Assembly (NCBI GenBank): GCA_030142905.1
Contig: JASJOG010000010.1
Location: 117,001 to 181,000 of the forward strand
Length of the DNA stretch: 64,000 nt
Origin: Heliopora coerulea
Lineage: Eukaryota > Cnidaria > Anthozoa > Scleralcyonacea > Helioporidae
Direction of reading: 5' to 3'
The notes below the pieces were generated by a model. That model was not told where the DNA came from. It worked only from the letters and a program-made list of their open reading frames with translations, and did no database searches. Positions 12,119-23,495 of this stretch are shown in pieces (within the stretch, counting starts at the first letter, position 1; each line of letters begins with the position of its first letter). The position numbers were made by a program, and so were the translations under genes.

Positions 12119-13384
12119 TGTCTTCAGAACGAGAATTGAAGATGGTATACGGTCAGATCCCCGTATATAGAGAGTGGCTTAATCTACAATTATTACTTTT
12201 TAGTTCCTTGAATAAAGCACCTCATCTATTCATCACAATAATTCTGGGTATTTTGCAATTCGTCCGGTGCTAATTCGTCCCGGGGGAACGGGGTGCGAAC
12301 ACCCATATTTTCAAAATACTTGTACAGTTACATTTGCTCAAAAATGCTACTAAAATGTGAACATGGCAATGTCTGACAATGTAGGTTTAACTGAGGGAAG
12401 CATCAGAATCAAAGTCTGCATGTAATAAATGTATATTCCCTAAACTCCCATACTATTTATATGCCTTCTACAAAAAAAGATATCCCAAATTTTTTACACC
12501 AGGTATGTCCCTGAAGACATAGGGTATGAATGTTGCAGAATCTTGTACTTTTTAGGATAAGGTTGCCAAAAGTCTATTCACCCTCCATCTGAGGAATCCT
12601 TAAATTGGCTTTGTACTACACACTATTTACTAACTTGATGTTTGGTCAAGAGATAGTCAAAAAGCACCAACAATATTAATGTTATGATAACAATGTCAAA
12701 TGTTGCTATTAGATAAAGAAACTACCCAATATTGAAGTCTTTAGAGTTTCTGCCAGAGAGACTTTCCTCAAACTAATTTCATCCTTAAGGGAATTGCAGT
12801 AAAATTTCAAGTCTATATCTATTTATGACTAACCCAAACACGTACATGTAAGTAATAAAATGGAGAAAAAATTATTTTATGATTGTCACTGAATTTCATT
12901 GATATTTCTGATCAGAAATTTAAGGAAATTTTAGGAAAGGGATAGTTTTTAATTCTTTGTACACTTGCATGTTGATATATGTTGTCAGCACAATTTTTGA
13001 TATACAGTAACCGTTAAGTCGTTATCAGCTACATGTATGCTTTTGTATCATCAATGACTTGCCACACATGAGATGCAAAATTTATCAGAGCTGTGTGCAA
13101 CTCAACAGGTAAGTCTTATGTAAGATGGATCTTATCTTTTCTGTATTAATAACCTTATTTACACTGTCCTACATATGTGCTAAATTACAGTACAAGTGAT
13201 ATATATTAAACAGGTCCATTATATTACATGTATTTACCTTATTTTGACATAAATAATAATCCCTCCATGATATTGTATAACTGATTCACATTAATTTGTT
13301 GAAACCTCCTTTTTTACTTTAATAGCGAAAACTTGTTAAAACTGTACAATAGTGTTACCTAAGAGATCAGCTAATGTTATGTAT
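12119..13384. other. Intergenic sequence, no gene seen
   Basis: AT-rich with no frame over 60 codons of protein-like character and no recognisable element. Confidence 0.35.
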
Positions 13385-14335
13385 CAGTCAATTCAAGCTG
13401 TGCCCATCCCCTACCCTGGCCACCCCTGGGCATTTGCTATTTTTTTAATCCCAGGGTTAGGGAAATCACCAATATGGTATGGCCCAGGGGCTGGGGACTT
13501 AGAATGTTCACAAGCATGGCAGACACATTTTTACAAATGTCATTGGAAGACTTCATTGGGAAAGATTTTTAAGTTTGTGCTCAGAAAAGGAAGAAAGTTG
13601 GTCTAGCACATTTAAAAATATTGTGTACAGGACACTTGTTTAAAATTACTAGAACAACAGTTGCATGAGTACAAAAAAAATAACAAACACAGTAAAATTA
13701 GAAGTTAATCTTTCATTATACAGTGGATAGTAAAGCCTTTTAACTGTACATGGTTGTAATACAAGTTCTGGTGATGCTCTACACTGTAGTATAACAAAAG
13801 TTTTATTCTCAGTATATTAATAGAAAAAATGTTTATGATAGCCACTTGGCCTTCAATATGCTACTGATTTCTTATTACAATATTTACAAAATTTAGTACT
13901 TCAATATGCTGCTCAATAAACATTTTTTTAATTAAGACATTAGCTTTCTCGCTAAGCAAGAAATTTCAAACATTGTTAAATTTTAGCATTGTAAAAAAAC
14001 ATGTCACATACATGTTCACAAACATGTAATGAGTTTTTGTTAGAGGTGACTTTAAAAAACTTTTTATATTCGTGTTGAAGAACTAGCATTTTCTTGATTT
14101 TCTAAACAGTACATTTATTATATAACATATAAATATGCAAGTCAAGCAATCTGTTATAATATACTAATAATATGGCCTGGGGGTGGGAATACAGACCTGA
14201 ACGTTTTGTCCAGGGGTGGGGCTTTAGCACACTATGTCATCTCCCAGGGTGGGGACATAGCCATTGTTTTTTAAAAAAATATCTAATGCCCAGGGGTCTC
14301 CCTGGGAGGGGGCATGAACACAGCTGGAATTGACT
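13385..14335. mobile_element. ~950 bp DNA element with long inverted ends
   Basis: The left end reads CAGTCAATTCAAGCTGTG and the right end CACAGCTGGAATTGACT, its inverted counterpart. Behind both ends lie G/C-run-rich blocks built from CCCAGGG, CCCCTGGGCAT and GGTGGGGA words in opposite orientation (13410-13500 and 14165-14325), so the inverted repeats extend about 100 bp. The interior is AT-rich and non-coding. This looks like a non-autonomous terminal-inverted-repeat transposon; the superfamily is not clear because no target duplication is certain. Confidence 0.5.
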
Positions 14336-14554
14336 AATACATTATTCTGTCATCTTTAGATTTTTCAATGTACCAGCTGACTCATGGTGTGATGCCTGTG
14401 GTGTGCATTTTCTCAAGTTAACTGGGGAGAAGAGATGGTGAAGAATCTCAGGAGCCAATAATTACCAAAGGCATACAGTCAAACTTTATCTAGGCTAGTA
14501 TAAAAGCATTGTTTTCCATGGTGACACTTTGTGACTTGATGGACTCATAAGCCT

Positions 14555-14885
14555 ATTATTGAGATGACAGATGAATGATCAAGCTCTATCCTCAGAAAAA
14601 CAATTTCTGAACCCCAGATAGAGATTGAACCTACAACCTTCTGATGACCAGTGAGATGCTCTAACCATTGAGCTACCAAGACTTAGATGGTGAGCTAAGG
14701 TGCAAGTTCAACATGTGTGCTACCTAAGCGGAAGCCACTACATGTTAATAATAATATTGATGATATTTTAGAAGGGTGAGAGTTGGGAGGGATCTTGAGA
14801 TGATATGATAGATGAATGATCATCCAGCTCTATCCTCAGAAATCGTTTTTCTGAGGATAGTGCTTGATGATCATTCAAGATATCT
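14555..14885 (-). mobile_element. tRNA-like SINE head inside a repeat with hairpin
   Basis: On the minus strand 14682-14610 reads like a tRNA: an A box TAGCTCAATGGTTAGAGCA, an anticodon-loop-like CTGGTCA and a B box GGTTCAATCTC. One arm mismatch argues for a tRNA-derived SINE or pseudogene. The block GATGAATGATC..GCTCTATCCTCAGAAA occurs on both sides in direct order (about 14568-14600 and 14812-14845). The right copy is followed by its own inverted complement (TTTTTCTGAGGATAG..TGATCATTC), making a hairpin at about 14812-14877. A related tRNA-like block occurs at 58166-58320. Confidence 0.5.
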
Positions 14886-15506
14886 CTAAGATATCTTGAG
14901 ATCATTCAAGATATCTCCAAGCTCTCACATTTCTAAAATATAAAGCCTATTATTATTTAACCCTCACGTACAATACCAGGAAGAATTCTACATGGGACTG
15001 GGGCTGTGAACGAGAAATATCATTTCTCTTTTCCCTGGGGATGGGCAGAGGATCATCTGTCACGTGCTTAACTTATCGATGGTTGATAAAGGCAACAGAT
15101 GAACGAGGGAGCTACAGTACCGGAAATGGCATAGGAGCATTATAGCTATTTCAAGGTAAATTGACGTTTTGATGGTTAAGGTTTTACAGAAGAGAGGACA
15201 GTAAAGGTAGTAACTAAATGTGAATTTATTACATGTATAACAACATAACTAATGTAAACCCTTACTTTGATACGTCCTCCTTCTCCTAGTCTTTAAGAGT
15301 TTTGAGCAGGGGCTAGAACGTCTATGTTGCGAATCAGGCAGAGAATCAGGCACGCTGGGTACCTATCGGCCAGTGCCCTTGCTCCCGCCATATATAAATC
15401 AACTTGTCAGCGGTTCACCGTACTAAATTGCCTTTCACAAACCTGGGAAACGGAAACCTGCTTCAAGAACATCTTGTATTTAATTTTATACGAAATTTAT
15501 TTAGCG
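14886..15506 (+). other. Upstream region of the TMUB-like gene
   Basis: Contains GC-richer sequence just before the gene and an in-frame open stretch from 15324 with an ATG. I treat it as promoter and 5' untranslated sequence because the family start is at 15507. No TATA box at a convincing distance was identified. Confidence 0.35.
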
Positions 15507-15961
15507 ATGAATTTGGTCGAAGGAGTATCAAACGAGGTCTTGATTGCTTTTATTATTACAATAATATTACTCATAATATCTGTATATGCCCTTTTCCCAA
15601 ATGAAAGAACAATTCATGGAGGAAACGAAGTAATTTCTAATTACAATGTTGATGGTACTGAGGCAAACAGTTCTAATATTCCTTCATCGAACGTGAATGA
15701 TGATACACGTGCAACCCATAATTTAGCAAACGACACAGGTCCTACAAGCAATGTGTTTGATGATTCTCAGACCGAAAGAGGGTCCTGTGATACTGCGACA
15801 TATGGAGAAAATGTAGGACGACGTGCTGGAAATAATTTCAATGTTAAACATGAACAATCCGAACAAAGCCAGGAAGGAGTAATGGTTATAAAAGTTAAGC
15901 ACAATGAAAATATTAGATCGTTTAATGTTTCAAGAAATTTTACAGTTCTGGAACTGAAAAG
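15507..15961 (+). CDS. TMUB: TMUB1/2-like membrane ubiquitin-like protein, exon 1
   Basis: First coding exon (residues 1-152 of 267). The start was chosen at 15507 because the N-terminus MNLVEGVSNEV aligns with the conserved MTLIEGVGDEV-type start of vertebrate TMUB1; the ATG at 15324 would add 61 unmatched residues. Residues 11-30 form a hydrophobic membrane segment, 31-124 a polar Asn/Ser/Asp-rich linker, and the ubiquitin-like fold begins at about 125 (VMVIKVKHNENIRSF). The exon ends AAAAG before GTAACG at 15962, splitting an Arg codon. TMUB proteins are ER-membrane ubiquitin-like proteins associated with HRD1/gp78-type degradation complexes (family knowledge). The UBL lacks a C-terminal Gly-Gly, so it is an integral domain and not a conjugated modifier. 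Confidence 0.88.
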
Positions 15962-17622
15962 GTAACGAAAACATTTATGATTATAACTGTAATGTACAGT
16001 ATAAAATATAATTTTATTTAAATTTACAGTATTTAATGTTAAATTTAAGGTACAGCTACTATATATTTAAACATTAAGTTCTAAATATTTTAAAATTTCT
16101 GAATGGTGATAAGGGATATCTTTAGTATTTATTAATGGTCATTTTGAACTATTGCAGATTGCTTTTGTTCATGAATTTACCATTTCATTCATATAATTAT
16201 GGATGGCAATAAATGATAGAACTGCTGAGAGAGAATCTCTCAAACTTGAATTTATAGAATTCGAAACTTTCAAATTGCATGTTTCACCACCTTCATAAAT
16301 TTGTATTTCAACTGAATGATGACAATTATGCAATAGTGCTGACAAGCTGATCTACTGTACATGTATCAACATGAATACTGTATTCCCTTGAGTAATGTGT
16401 GCCCTCAACAGGGACATTAGAAGTGGAGAGTAGTGAGGGCTTATCCCCTCTTTTTTTGGTAGCAGATCAGAGTATGCTTTGGCCCACCCACTTTTTATCT
16501 GGCTAGCATTTTTAATTGCTGCATGAGATCATGGCTGAATTAAACATTATTCTTACAGTATTTGCTTAGAAACTTTAGAAAACCACAAAGTCCACTTCAA
16601 ACAACATTCAGGTTATTGCTTTTGGCACTTGTACAGTATAATGAAAGTGACTGGCCATTGGGGTTTTTACCCTTGAAGCACATTGTCAGACACACCCAGA
16701 AAGAGATTAGGACCTCACTGCCCCCTACTCCATTTTTATTTTCATTCTGATGCCTTTAATTCTCAATGAAAACTTGGAAAAACTAGAATGCCAACCACTG
16801 GCATACTGTATTCCTGATCAACAGGATTTCATTATAAACCTCAAAAATGGAGTGTTATGGGGACTGTTCTGAATGAAGTAGAAAAAATTTAGAGGCAGTA
16901 CTCTGCTGGGGAAAAAACCTCTTTCAGCCTAAGAAAGCATGTCTAATTAAACTGGGATTTTTTAAACTTGTTTTGAGTTTAGCCACCACTTTAAATTTGA
17001 GTATTAAGATTAAAGTTGTCTTGTAAAGGCTTATTAAAGTTTTGTGTTTACTAATTCCCAGAATATGTGCACAAACTATGAGCAGGGTTCAAATTTGCAA
17101 TCAATGCCATCACAAATGCATCTATATTTTCTGCTTTGCAACTAGAATTTTTTCAAGCAGTTCCAACATTGCTGGCAGAAATTTTCTTTATCATGATTGC
17201 ACTTGGTTGTTTGTGATTCTTTGATCCTTGAAACATTTTTGAAACTCAACTATGATTACACATTTTTTCAAATATTTTTTATACCTCAATATGGTGGTTT
17301 ATGATTTTTTAATGAGAGGAAGTTTTAGACTGAGTAAATTTTTGAGGACGAACTTTCACTGTTTGCAAATTCTAGGGAATGTTTACAAATCACAATTGTG
17401 TTTTTTTCTTAATTTCAAGTCCTGCCCATCAATTTAATTATAAAGTTACAAAACAGTTTTTTTGTAATACAGTACTTTGGTGTGAATGTGGTATAACTAT
17501 GAAAATCCAAACATTTTATCAATGCCACTGATTAGTCTCAAAGTGATTGAAATATCCTGATTGAACCTGGCATGAATTATTTAATATAACAAACTGAAAT
17601 CTTAAAATATTGGTACATGTAG
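15962..17622 (+). other. Intron of the TMUB-like gene
   Basis: A 1661 bp intron bounded by GTAACG and ACATGTAG. It interrupts the ubiquitin-like domain after the second strand. Phase is consistent: AAA AG joins G TTG to give Lys-Arg-Leu and the frame stays open on both sides. No other gene or element was recognised inside. Confidence 0.85.
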
Positions 17623-17971
17623 GTTGGCTTTCTCCAATGAGATGAATGCTGGAAAAAGGATAAGGTTTGTATATGGAGGACAATTGCTAAGAAATGACCA
17701 TGATCCCCTGACATCATATGGAGTACAGGATAACACTGTTGTTCACTGTGTAATCACAGATCCACCACCCCAATCTGAAGCTACTCCTCAAGAACATGAA
17801 GAAGAATTAGATTTAACTCGTCTTCTAATACCTCTTTTGACAGTTGGTCTGATCATATCATGGTTTGGACTTGTCACTTACAAACACATCTTTACTGGTT
17901 CTTCAATTGCAATTTTAATGTTTTTGACTAGCCTTTACTTTATACTGCTTTATGTGACAGTTGTCCAGTAA
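17623..17971 (+). CDS. TMUB: TMUB1/2-like membrane ubiquitin-like protein, exon 2
   Basis: Terminal coding exon (residues 152-267, stop TAA at 17969-17971). It completes the ubiquitin-like domain (IRFVYGGQLLRNDHDPLTSY, then DNTVVHCVI, ending at about residue 197), followed by a short acidic/proline linker and two closely spaced membrane segments (about 219-238 and 246-265). The order N-terminal membrane segment, linker, UBL, two C-terminal membrane segments is diagnostic of TMUB1/TMUB2; the 267 aa total is close to the usual length. The cnidarian gene probably predates the vertebrate TMUB1/TMUB2 split, so I give the family name only. An ATTAAA hexamer at 17973-17978 overlaps the stop region closely and may not be the real polyadenylation signal. 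Confidence 0.9.
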
Positions 17972-17979
17972 AATTAAAT

Positions 17980-19539
17980 ACATATGAACAATAATTAAGT
18001 CAACATAAGCTGAGTATCTTCATTTTATAAAAGACTTCAGTTAACTGTGCCTCCAAGTAACTTAAATATTAGACGGATTTGACCTATGGCTTCACATCCC
18101 AGCAGATGGGAAAAGATAAAAAAAACCCCTGATCTTAGGACATTTTTCCTGCTGATGAAGAGGTGAACAAGACACTTTAATTTTCAATTCAGTGGCTAAG
18201 GTTATAGAATTATTGAACATTACAAGGTATGCGATGGTTTATAAACTAAGACGTGACTCAACGTTAACCCCAACTAAATCACAACTGCACATAGTACATG
18301 TACACTCGGTACGTGTTTACATATCACACCGCCATTAAATTGATTTTAAGTTTTCAATAAGTTTTCGAAATAGAAACAAGTTTGTTAATTCAATCTGCCT
18401 GAAGACATAGGAGCAAGTTTGTTAACTGTCTGAGCCGAACTGGGTGCAAATGGAGATTCCTTAAATGCTTAATGTTAAATTAATAATTAACGGTTGATCG
18501 TTAATGTTAAATTATGCGCGATGCTATAGTGGTAGTAATGGTAAACCTTCGCGCCGTCAGAAATTCTTTGTGGTGGGTACTATAAACTTAGGATCATATG
18601 GAAAATAATGTTCAGAATCTAGATATACCCATGTTTCGCTGAGCAGACAAGCCATATTACAGTGAGACGTATCCAGTCATGAATATGATAATTAAATAGT
18701 AATTAAACTTATTAGTAATATAGATAAAAAGAAATTTGAAATAAAATTAAAATAACTCCAAGCAAAATCATTAAAAGAAAATCAAGGAAACAGTTGTTCA
18801 ATGAGTGGTTTGGAGTATTTGTCTTTTTAGGAATGACACTTGAGCTTTAAACAAAAAACACTGTACTGTATAGACCCTATTGAAATACGGGTCTGGTGAT
18901 GAATGGAGAGCACAAGTTAAGAAAAACGAACTACCAACCGGAAGATTCTGGGGCTAGTTGCGAAAAGGGGAGCTGAGACAAGGTTGCGCCGAAGTATGTG
19001 TGATACGCCGTAAAGAGTGAGTGTTGTCCAATACTGTCGAAAGTAAACGAGTAGTTCGATTTGTGAAATTGGTGCGTTTTAATATAAGGCATGACAGGGC
19101 TCGCGCGGGGGGGGGGGGGGGGGCTTTAGCCTTTCCCCCACTTTTCAGTGCAGTTAAAAGATAAGGTTTGAAGAAGTTGCAGTCACTGGCAGACCTCATC
19201 TAAGCTAGAGGAATCTTCAGAATACTCGGGATGACGTATTCAATTTTAATATTCGCTCAATAGGAATGTCGCCAGTTGCAAGCTATAGTAAACTGGCACC
19301 ATCTATTTTAGAATATTCCATAATAACCTGACTTATTGAATACATTACCGTAGGTTTCAACTGCAACATTCGTTTTGCGCTCTGAGATTCTCCAGTTAGA
19401 TAAATTCTCGTTGCAAAATCTTTCAGTCTAGAGTTCTACAGTGTTTTTAAAGTCTTGAACTCAGCCTCGGTTTGAACTCAGGCTTGGTTTACTTTGGCAG
19501 CGTAAAAAATTCGTAAGGACTGCCGCCTACTGCACATTA
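17980..19539. other. Intergenic sequence with a G17 run
   Basis: No gene recognised. A homopolymer of 17 G lies at 19107-19123. A short palindromic AT-rich stretch (TTAATGTTAAATTA repeated around 18468-18515) is present. Confidence 0.4.
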
Positions 19540-19663
19540 AGCCTGGTTTCCATATAATCGTTGCGATCGTCGTGATCGCTCAAAAAAAATTAACTCAGCG
19601 ATCAAATGGAAACCATGAATTCAACGATCGTAGCGATCGTAGCGATTATCTGGAAACCAGGCT
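19540..19663. mobile_element. PIF/Harbinger-type MITE, 124 bp
   Basis: Complete small element flanked by TTA at 19537-19539 and 19664-19666, the 3 bp duplication typical of PIF/Harbinger. Ends are AGCCTGGTTTCCATATAATCG and its inverted form CGATTATCTGGAAACCAGGCT. The interior consists of GCGATCG-type blocks (ACGATCGTAGCGATCG). The same ends and blocks recur in the larger Harbinger elements at 21727-28631 and 29046-29947, so those families probably supplied the transposase. Confidence 0.85.
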
Positions 19664-19666
19664 TTA

Positions 19667-20201
19667 TATTTTTGCAATTCACCACTCGATCGTGGTTAAT
19701 AATAGAAATGGTTAAAAGACCTTTTTGTATTGTCATGTAAAAAGATGAGATGGACTAAGATCACGATTTGACCCAGCTTATGATCTTCATGGTTTTTGTT
19801 AAAATGTCGCAAAATTCAGGATATACAATCTCGTAGCTTTAAAAACTAAAAGATTTCTCTGGGAAGTGTCTGGGACACCGCCGCTAGAGGTTTCACACTG
19901 CTTTGGCGTTGGTCAAACTGGGATTCATTTAGCCCCTACCCCCCGCCCCCCACTTTGATATCCACTACGCGGGCCTGGCATGAGTGATGCTTTGGTTGAC
20001 TTGTTTCGGCCGTCACGAGTGGAGCGAGTAGTCAAATGCGTTCGTCTCCAATGGTGTATAATGAAGGGATAGAGGTTTATCATATCGTCAAATCGTTAGA
20101 TTCGTCCGATATGCCCTGCCCTAACCAGTGGAAATCTCAACGTGCGTGGATTCATGTTACACACGTGGTGACTAGGCAGAAAAATTTTCCCATTGTGTAT
20201 C

Positions 20202-20204
<3 letters not shown>
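19667..20204. other. Non-coding sequence, no gene seen
   Basis: No supported coding or element feature between the MITE and the AT repeat that opens repeat copy A. Confidence 0.35.
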
Positions 20205-20244
<40 letters not shown>

Positions 20245-21726
20245 TATATACCCATGGATTCCAGTCACTCAAGAATGCCGTGTGCAAGCTCAGGGTCCGT
20301 ATTGAAGGAAATCGATTTGGTCTCGGTCTTTATTCCAGGTCTTATCAATGGTCTTAGACGTTGTTTACATCATTTGAACGCTGAAGCCAGTAAATGATTT
20401 AAGACCGGCAAACGAAATGGCTTTCTCGGTGCTTGCGGCTGGTTTCACTTTTGGGGGACATCTTAAGGGCTGATTACAGGAGAAAATTTAAGCCCGGACT
20501 GAAAGTCAGCCCGGCAGACTGGGTTTAAAAAAGTCCCGATTACATGAATTATTTCAGCCCGGGCTGAAACTGAAATCGGAAGCTAACCCAGGAAGGAATT
20601 TGTCGGTAGGCTTTGTTGTTTTGGCAATTTGCATCTTCCCACGCTTGTCAATCATCTTTCCAGCCTGGATTGAAATTTTTTCGTGCGATTACATGGGATT
20701 TTTTAGCCCGGGCAGCTCAAACCGGGCTGAAACTTTCTTCATGTAAGGACAATTTATGACTTGAAAAAGCAGTTCTCAAAGTTAGCTCCTTGGAATATGC
20801 ATTGGCCAACCGTTCACTTTTTGCAGCAACGCTTGGTCTTGGTTCTTTCTCATGAATATGAACAAAAGACGTATAAGGGGACTCGCTTGCTGTCAGGACA
20901 TTTGCTAAGCGACTAAGTGTAGACGACATTATTCGCTGAAGTTGAATAAATGCTGATTTGTATAAATCTCGAGACTTATCATGTTCCGGCCACCACTTAC
21001 CAGAGCTACACAATCACAGGTACGTCTGAATCGAGTAGCTTTGAAATACAAGTTCTGCAAACGAAATTGTTTTTGAGCAGCTTTCAAAAGTGGCTTCCCG
21101 ATTTCGTTCTTCCCTAAGGGAGACTTCTTGTACGAAATATTATGGCCTGGATTTTACTGGTGTTTTGAATGGTAAAGCAGAATGAAGATTTTGGACTTTC
21201 TGGTTCATTCATCTCTGCGGGATGATGGCTTTTAAATATTTTGTGGTATTTAATCGGACAGCGTTCATGGTCAATTGTTTGAGAAGTGGGATAAAACACT
21301 CATCGTCCAGAAGACTTGTACAGACCATGGCAGTCTTTGGATGCTCTCTGGGCTTTCCACACAAGAATTTTATTGCCTCATTCACTCAGGATCGTTCTCC
21401 GTATGAAATGTCGCCCCACTCAAGACGTTGGGATGTATTTCTGGCTCGAAATAAAAATGCAAGGTAAACAACCACCAGGTAACACGCTGCTACTTGTTTT
21501 TGGTCATCAAACTATCCTTCGGCGAAAAGGTTGTCCACTTCAGTCTTTCTCACCTCTCGGGTGGCTTGTGGATATGACCTTTACTGTATTCGACCAGTAA
21601 TGCCTTCATCAAGGTTTAAAAACCTCTCAAGAAAGTTTAAAAGTTTAAAGCAGTCTTCTTTTTGCAAATTCACCGTTGAATTCTTTGGGTTGAGGTGCCG
21701 CTGAATGCTTAGTTGAAAATACGTAA
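20205..21726 (+). repeat. Unclassified repeat family, copy A, part 1
   Basis: Starts at a (TA)n tract (20207-20243) and runs to the Harbinger insertion at 21727; it resumes at 28635. The whole segment reappears inverted as copy B (29951-31817). Shared landmarks: CACTCAAGAATGCCGTGT after the TA tract, TAAATGATTTAAGACCGGCA near 20393, and TTGCCTCATTCACTCAGGAT near 21375. Frames such as 21222-21467 (+) and 20717-21013 (-) are partly shared with copy B, but neither is intact in both copies and no domain was recognised. Origin could be a large non-autonomous transposon or a duplicated host segment. Confidence 0.65.
20467..20742. mobile_element. ~280 bp MITE inserted in repeat copy A
   Basis: Copy B lacks this block at the matching place (about 31512), giving an empty site. 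Flanks are TAA at 20464-20466 and about 20743-20745. The ends are inverted: TTACAGGAGAAAATTTAAGC on the left against the inverted form of TTCAGCCCGG..AAAGTTTC on the right; CAGCCCGGGCTGAAA palindromic words fill the interior. The right end lacks the last few bases of the left one. TAA duplication suggests a Harbinger-related family different from the GCGATCG family. Confidence 0.6.
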
Positions 21727-22008
21727 AGCCTAGTTTCCATATAATTGCTACGATCGCTGTGATCGTTGTGATCGCTCAAAAAAAATTAACTCAGCGATCA
21801 CAGCGATCATATGGAAACCATGAATTCTACGATCGTAGCGATCGCGATCGCTGAGATAAGCCTGGTTTCCATATAATTTCTGCGATCGCTCAAAATTAAA
21901 CTTGGCGATCGTAGCGATCATATGGAAACCACATGCTCAGCGATCCTGGCGATCGCAGCCATTGCCGAGATAGAAAATGTTCTATCTCGGCGATCGCAGC
22001 GATAGTAA
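21727..22008. mobile_element. PIF/Harbinger element, left end
   Basis: Left terminus of a Harbinger element spanning 21727-28631. The target duplication is TAA (21724-21726 and 28632-28634) and the ends are AGCCTAGTTTCCATATAATT and the inverted ATATGGAAACCAGGCC. The region is a dense array of GATCG-type blocks. A second terminus-like AGCCTGGTTTCC at 21860 is matched on the right side by GGAAACCAGGCT near 28475-28486, suggesting a Harbinger copy nested inside another of the same family. A short palindrome (CCGAGATAGAAAATGTTCTA, about 21966-21985) precedes the LINE insertion point. Confidence 0.8.
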
Positions 22009-22807
22009 CGATTTTGAACAGATAGCAGTGAGGAGTGTGCAACGATTGATGACCAAGATGATTCATGAAATAAGTCATAAAGGAACTAGAAATCCTCTTA
22101 TCATAACTGATAAAGGTAAATTTAAATGGCAAAGCGAATTTGAAGCATTAAAACGGTTCGTTGAAGAAGTACTGGAGATCAACGGCAGGTGTACAGCACC
22201 TGGCGGTGGTTCAAAACGGCTAAGGAGCGAAGATATCTTGATAAGATGGTACGAAAATCAGACCATTACGTTGAGTGGGCCGAGTGCTGAGAAATACAAG
22301 AGGTCTTTAGAAATTTTATCAAAAGTATCACTCGATAGTTTTGAAGTCTCGAAAGAAGATAAGATGACATCGAATCTTAATCAGTCCGACGACGAAGATG
22401 GGTATGGTCAGGTGCCTTCAAATCGGAATATTAATGATTCATCTCTATCAAGTCCAGGAGAGAGTGATCGAAACCAAACCACTACGTTAATCAGCTCTAA
22501 TACTGAAGAAATCAAGGTCACTCCAGAGATGGTTGTTTTACTTGACAACACTGACGCATCGAAAGGAGATAAATCTCCTTCAAATCTAAATCAATCTGAA
22601 GACGAAGATGGAATCGATAAGATGCAATCATTTTTGGATACAAATAAAGAGTCTTATCCGTATGCACTGGAGAATACAGTTAAAGCCATTCAGAATCAGT
22701 TGTATTCCCTAAAGTGCGAATTTGAAAAGTATCGAACTGACTCTTTAAATGCCTTTAAGACCATATTTGAGGGATGTCCTAGGTGTGAACAGATTTTCCG
22801 TACTTGA
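21977..22807 (+). pseudogene. LINE ORF1, 5' end fused to Harbinger sequence
   Basis: Open frame of 276 codons. The first ~11 codons come from the Harbinger palindrome, not from the LINE, so the annotated ATG is a by-product of insertion and the true N-terminus is missing. The remainder is charged and largely helical, with acidic Asn/Ser/Asp-rich stretches that appear twice (SNLNQSDDEDG at about residue 134 and SNLNQSEDEDG at about 206), an internal repeat. The end has a CPRC motif, and the downstream esterase frame overlaps it, indicating a 1-base shift near 22785-22805. Such proteins are thought to be RNA-binding or multimerising partners of LINE retrotransposition; no RRM or zinc knuckle is evident here. 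Confidence 0.6.
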
Positions 22808-23468
22808 CGATGAATGCTCATGCAACGAAGAATCGATTAGAAGTCCCATTTCTAAATCGAAAAAAACAAAGTCTACCTCGGCATTTAAAGACAGCAAGAT
22901 GGAACAGGTTCAACACCACAATAAGCAATCAAACACCCAGAAAAGTCTCGACATGGACAATGCAAAGTCAACTAAAGCCCCAGTCACAATCCTTGGAGAC
23001 TCAATGGTAAAGATGTTACAACCAACAAAGCTTACTTGCTCAGTCGGTCAAAGAGTTCAAGTGAAAACTTTCGTAGGAGCAACAATAGAGGATATGGAGC
23101 ATTATGTACAACTAACTTTACGTAAAAAGCCCAAGCTAGTTGTCTTACACGTTGGAACCAATGATATGCAGCACAAGGAGCCAAAGGAGTTAGCAGATGA
23201 TATGAAGTTGCTGTGCCAAGGTATAGTAACTAAAAATCCAACTACTGAAATAGCTATCTCTGAAATTGTGAGGAGACAAGATGCAGCGATGAACATTAAA
23301 ATACAGGAAACTAATACACTGCTATCTAATCTTTGCAAAGAGTCCAATTGGTACTTCGTTGGACATGCTAACATACATACTAAGCACCTAAATGGATCAG
23401 GACTGCATTTAAACAGGCAAGGCACGGCAATATTAGCAAAAAATTACATTGATTTTTTTAAAAACTGA
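22749..23468 (+). CDS. SGNH/GDSL-type esterase domain of LINE ORF1
   Basis: A 239-codon frame with the SGNH hydrolase blocks in order: ILGDSM (nucleophile Ser in GDS, residues 83-85), HVGTND (Gly-Thr-Asn-Asp, 136-139) and GLHLNRQG (catalytic His region, near 220). Esterase domains are known in ORF1 of CR1-type LINEs, where their role in retrotransposition is uncertain. The first ~18 residues are out-of-frame ORF1 sequence; natural continuity is probably ORF1 into this frame through DECSCNEES. It ends at TGA 23466-23468, 27 bases before ORF2 in the same frame. Confidence 0.8.
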   Translation: MPLRPYLRDVLGVNRFSVLDDECSCNEESIRSPISKSKKTKSTSAFKDSKMEQVQHHNKQSNTQKSLDMDNAKSTKAPVTILGDSMVKMLQPTKLTCSVGQRVQVKTFVGATIEDMEHYVQLTLRKKPKLVVLHVGTNDMQHKEPKELADDMKLLCQGIVTKNPTTEIAISEIVRRQDAAMNIKIQETNTLLSNLCKESNWYFVGHANIHTKHLNGSGLHLNRQGTAILAKNYIDFFKN

Positions 23469-23495
23469 CTAGTTGATGATAATAGGAATCAATCA

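Noticed and set aside
15324..15506. 61-residue N-terminal extension of the TMUB-like protein
   Set aside because: The family N-terminus aligns at 15507 and the extension has no counterpart.
21977..22009. ATG at 21977 as true LINE ORF1 start
   Set aside because: These bases belong to the Harbinger palindrome into which the LINE inserted.
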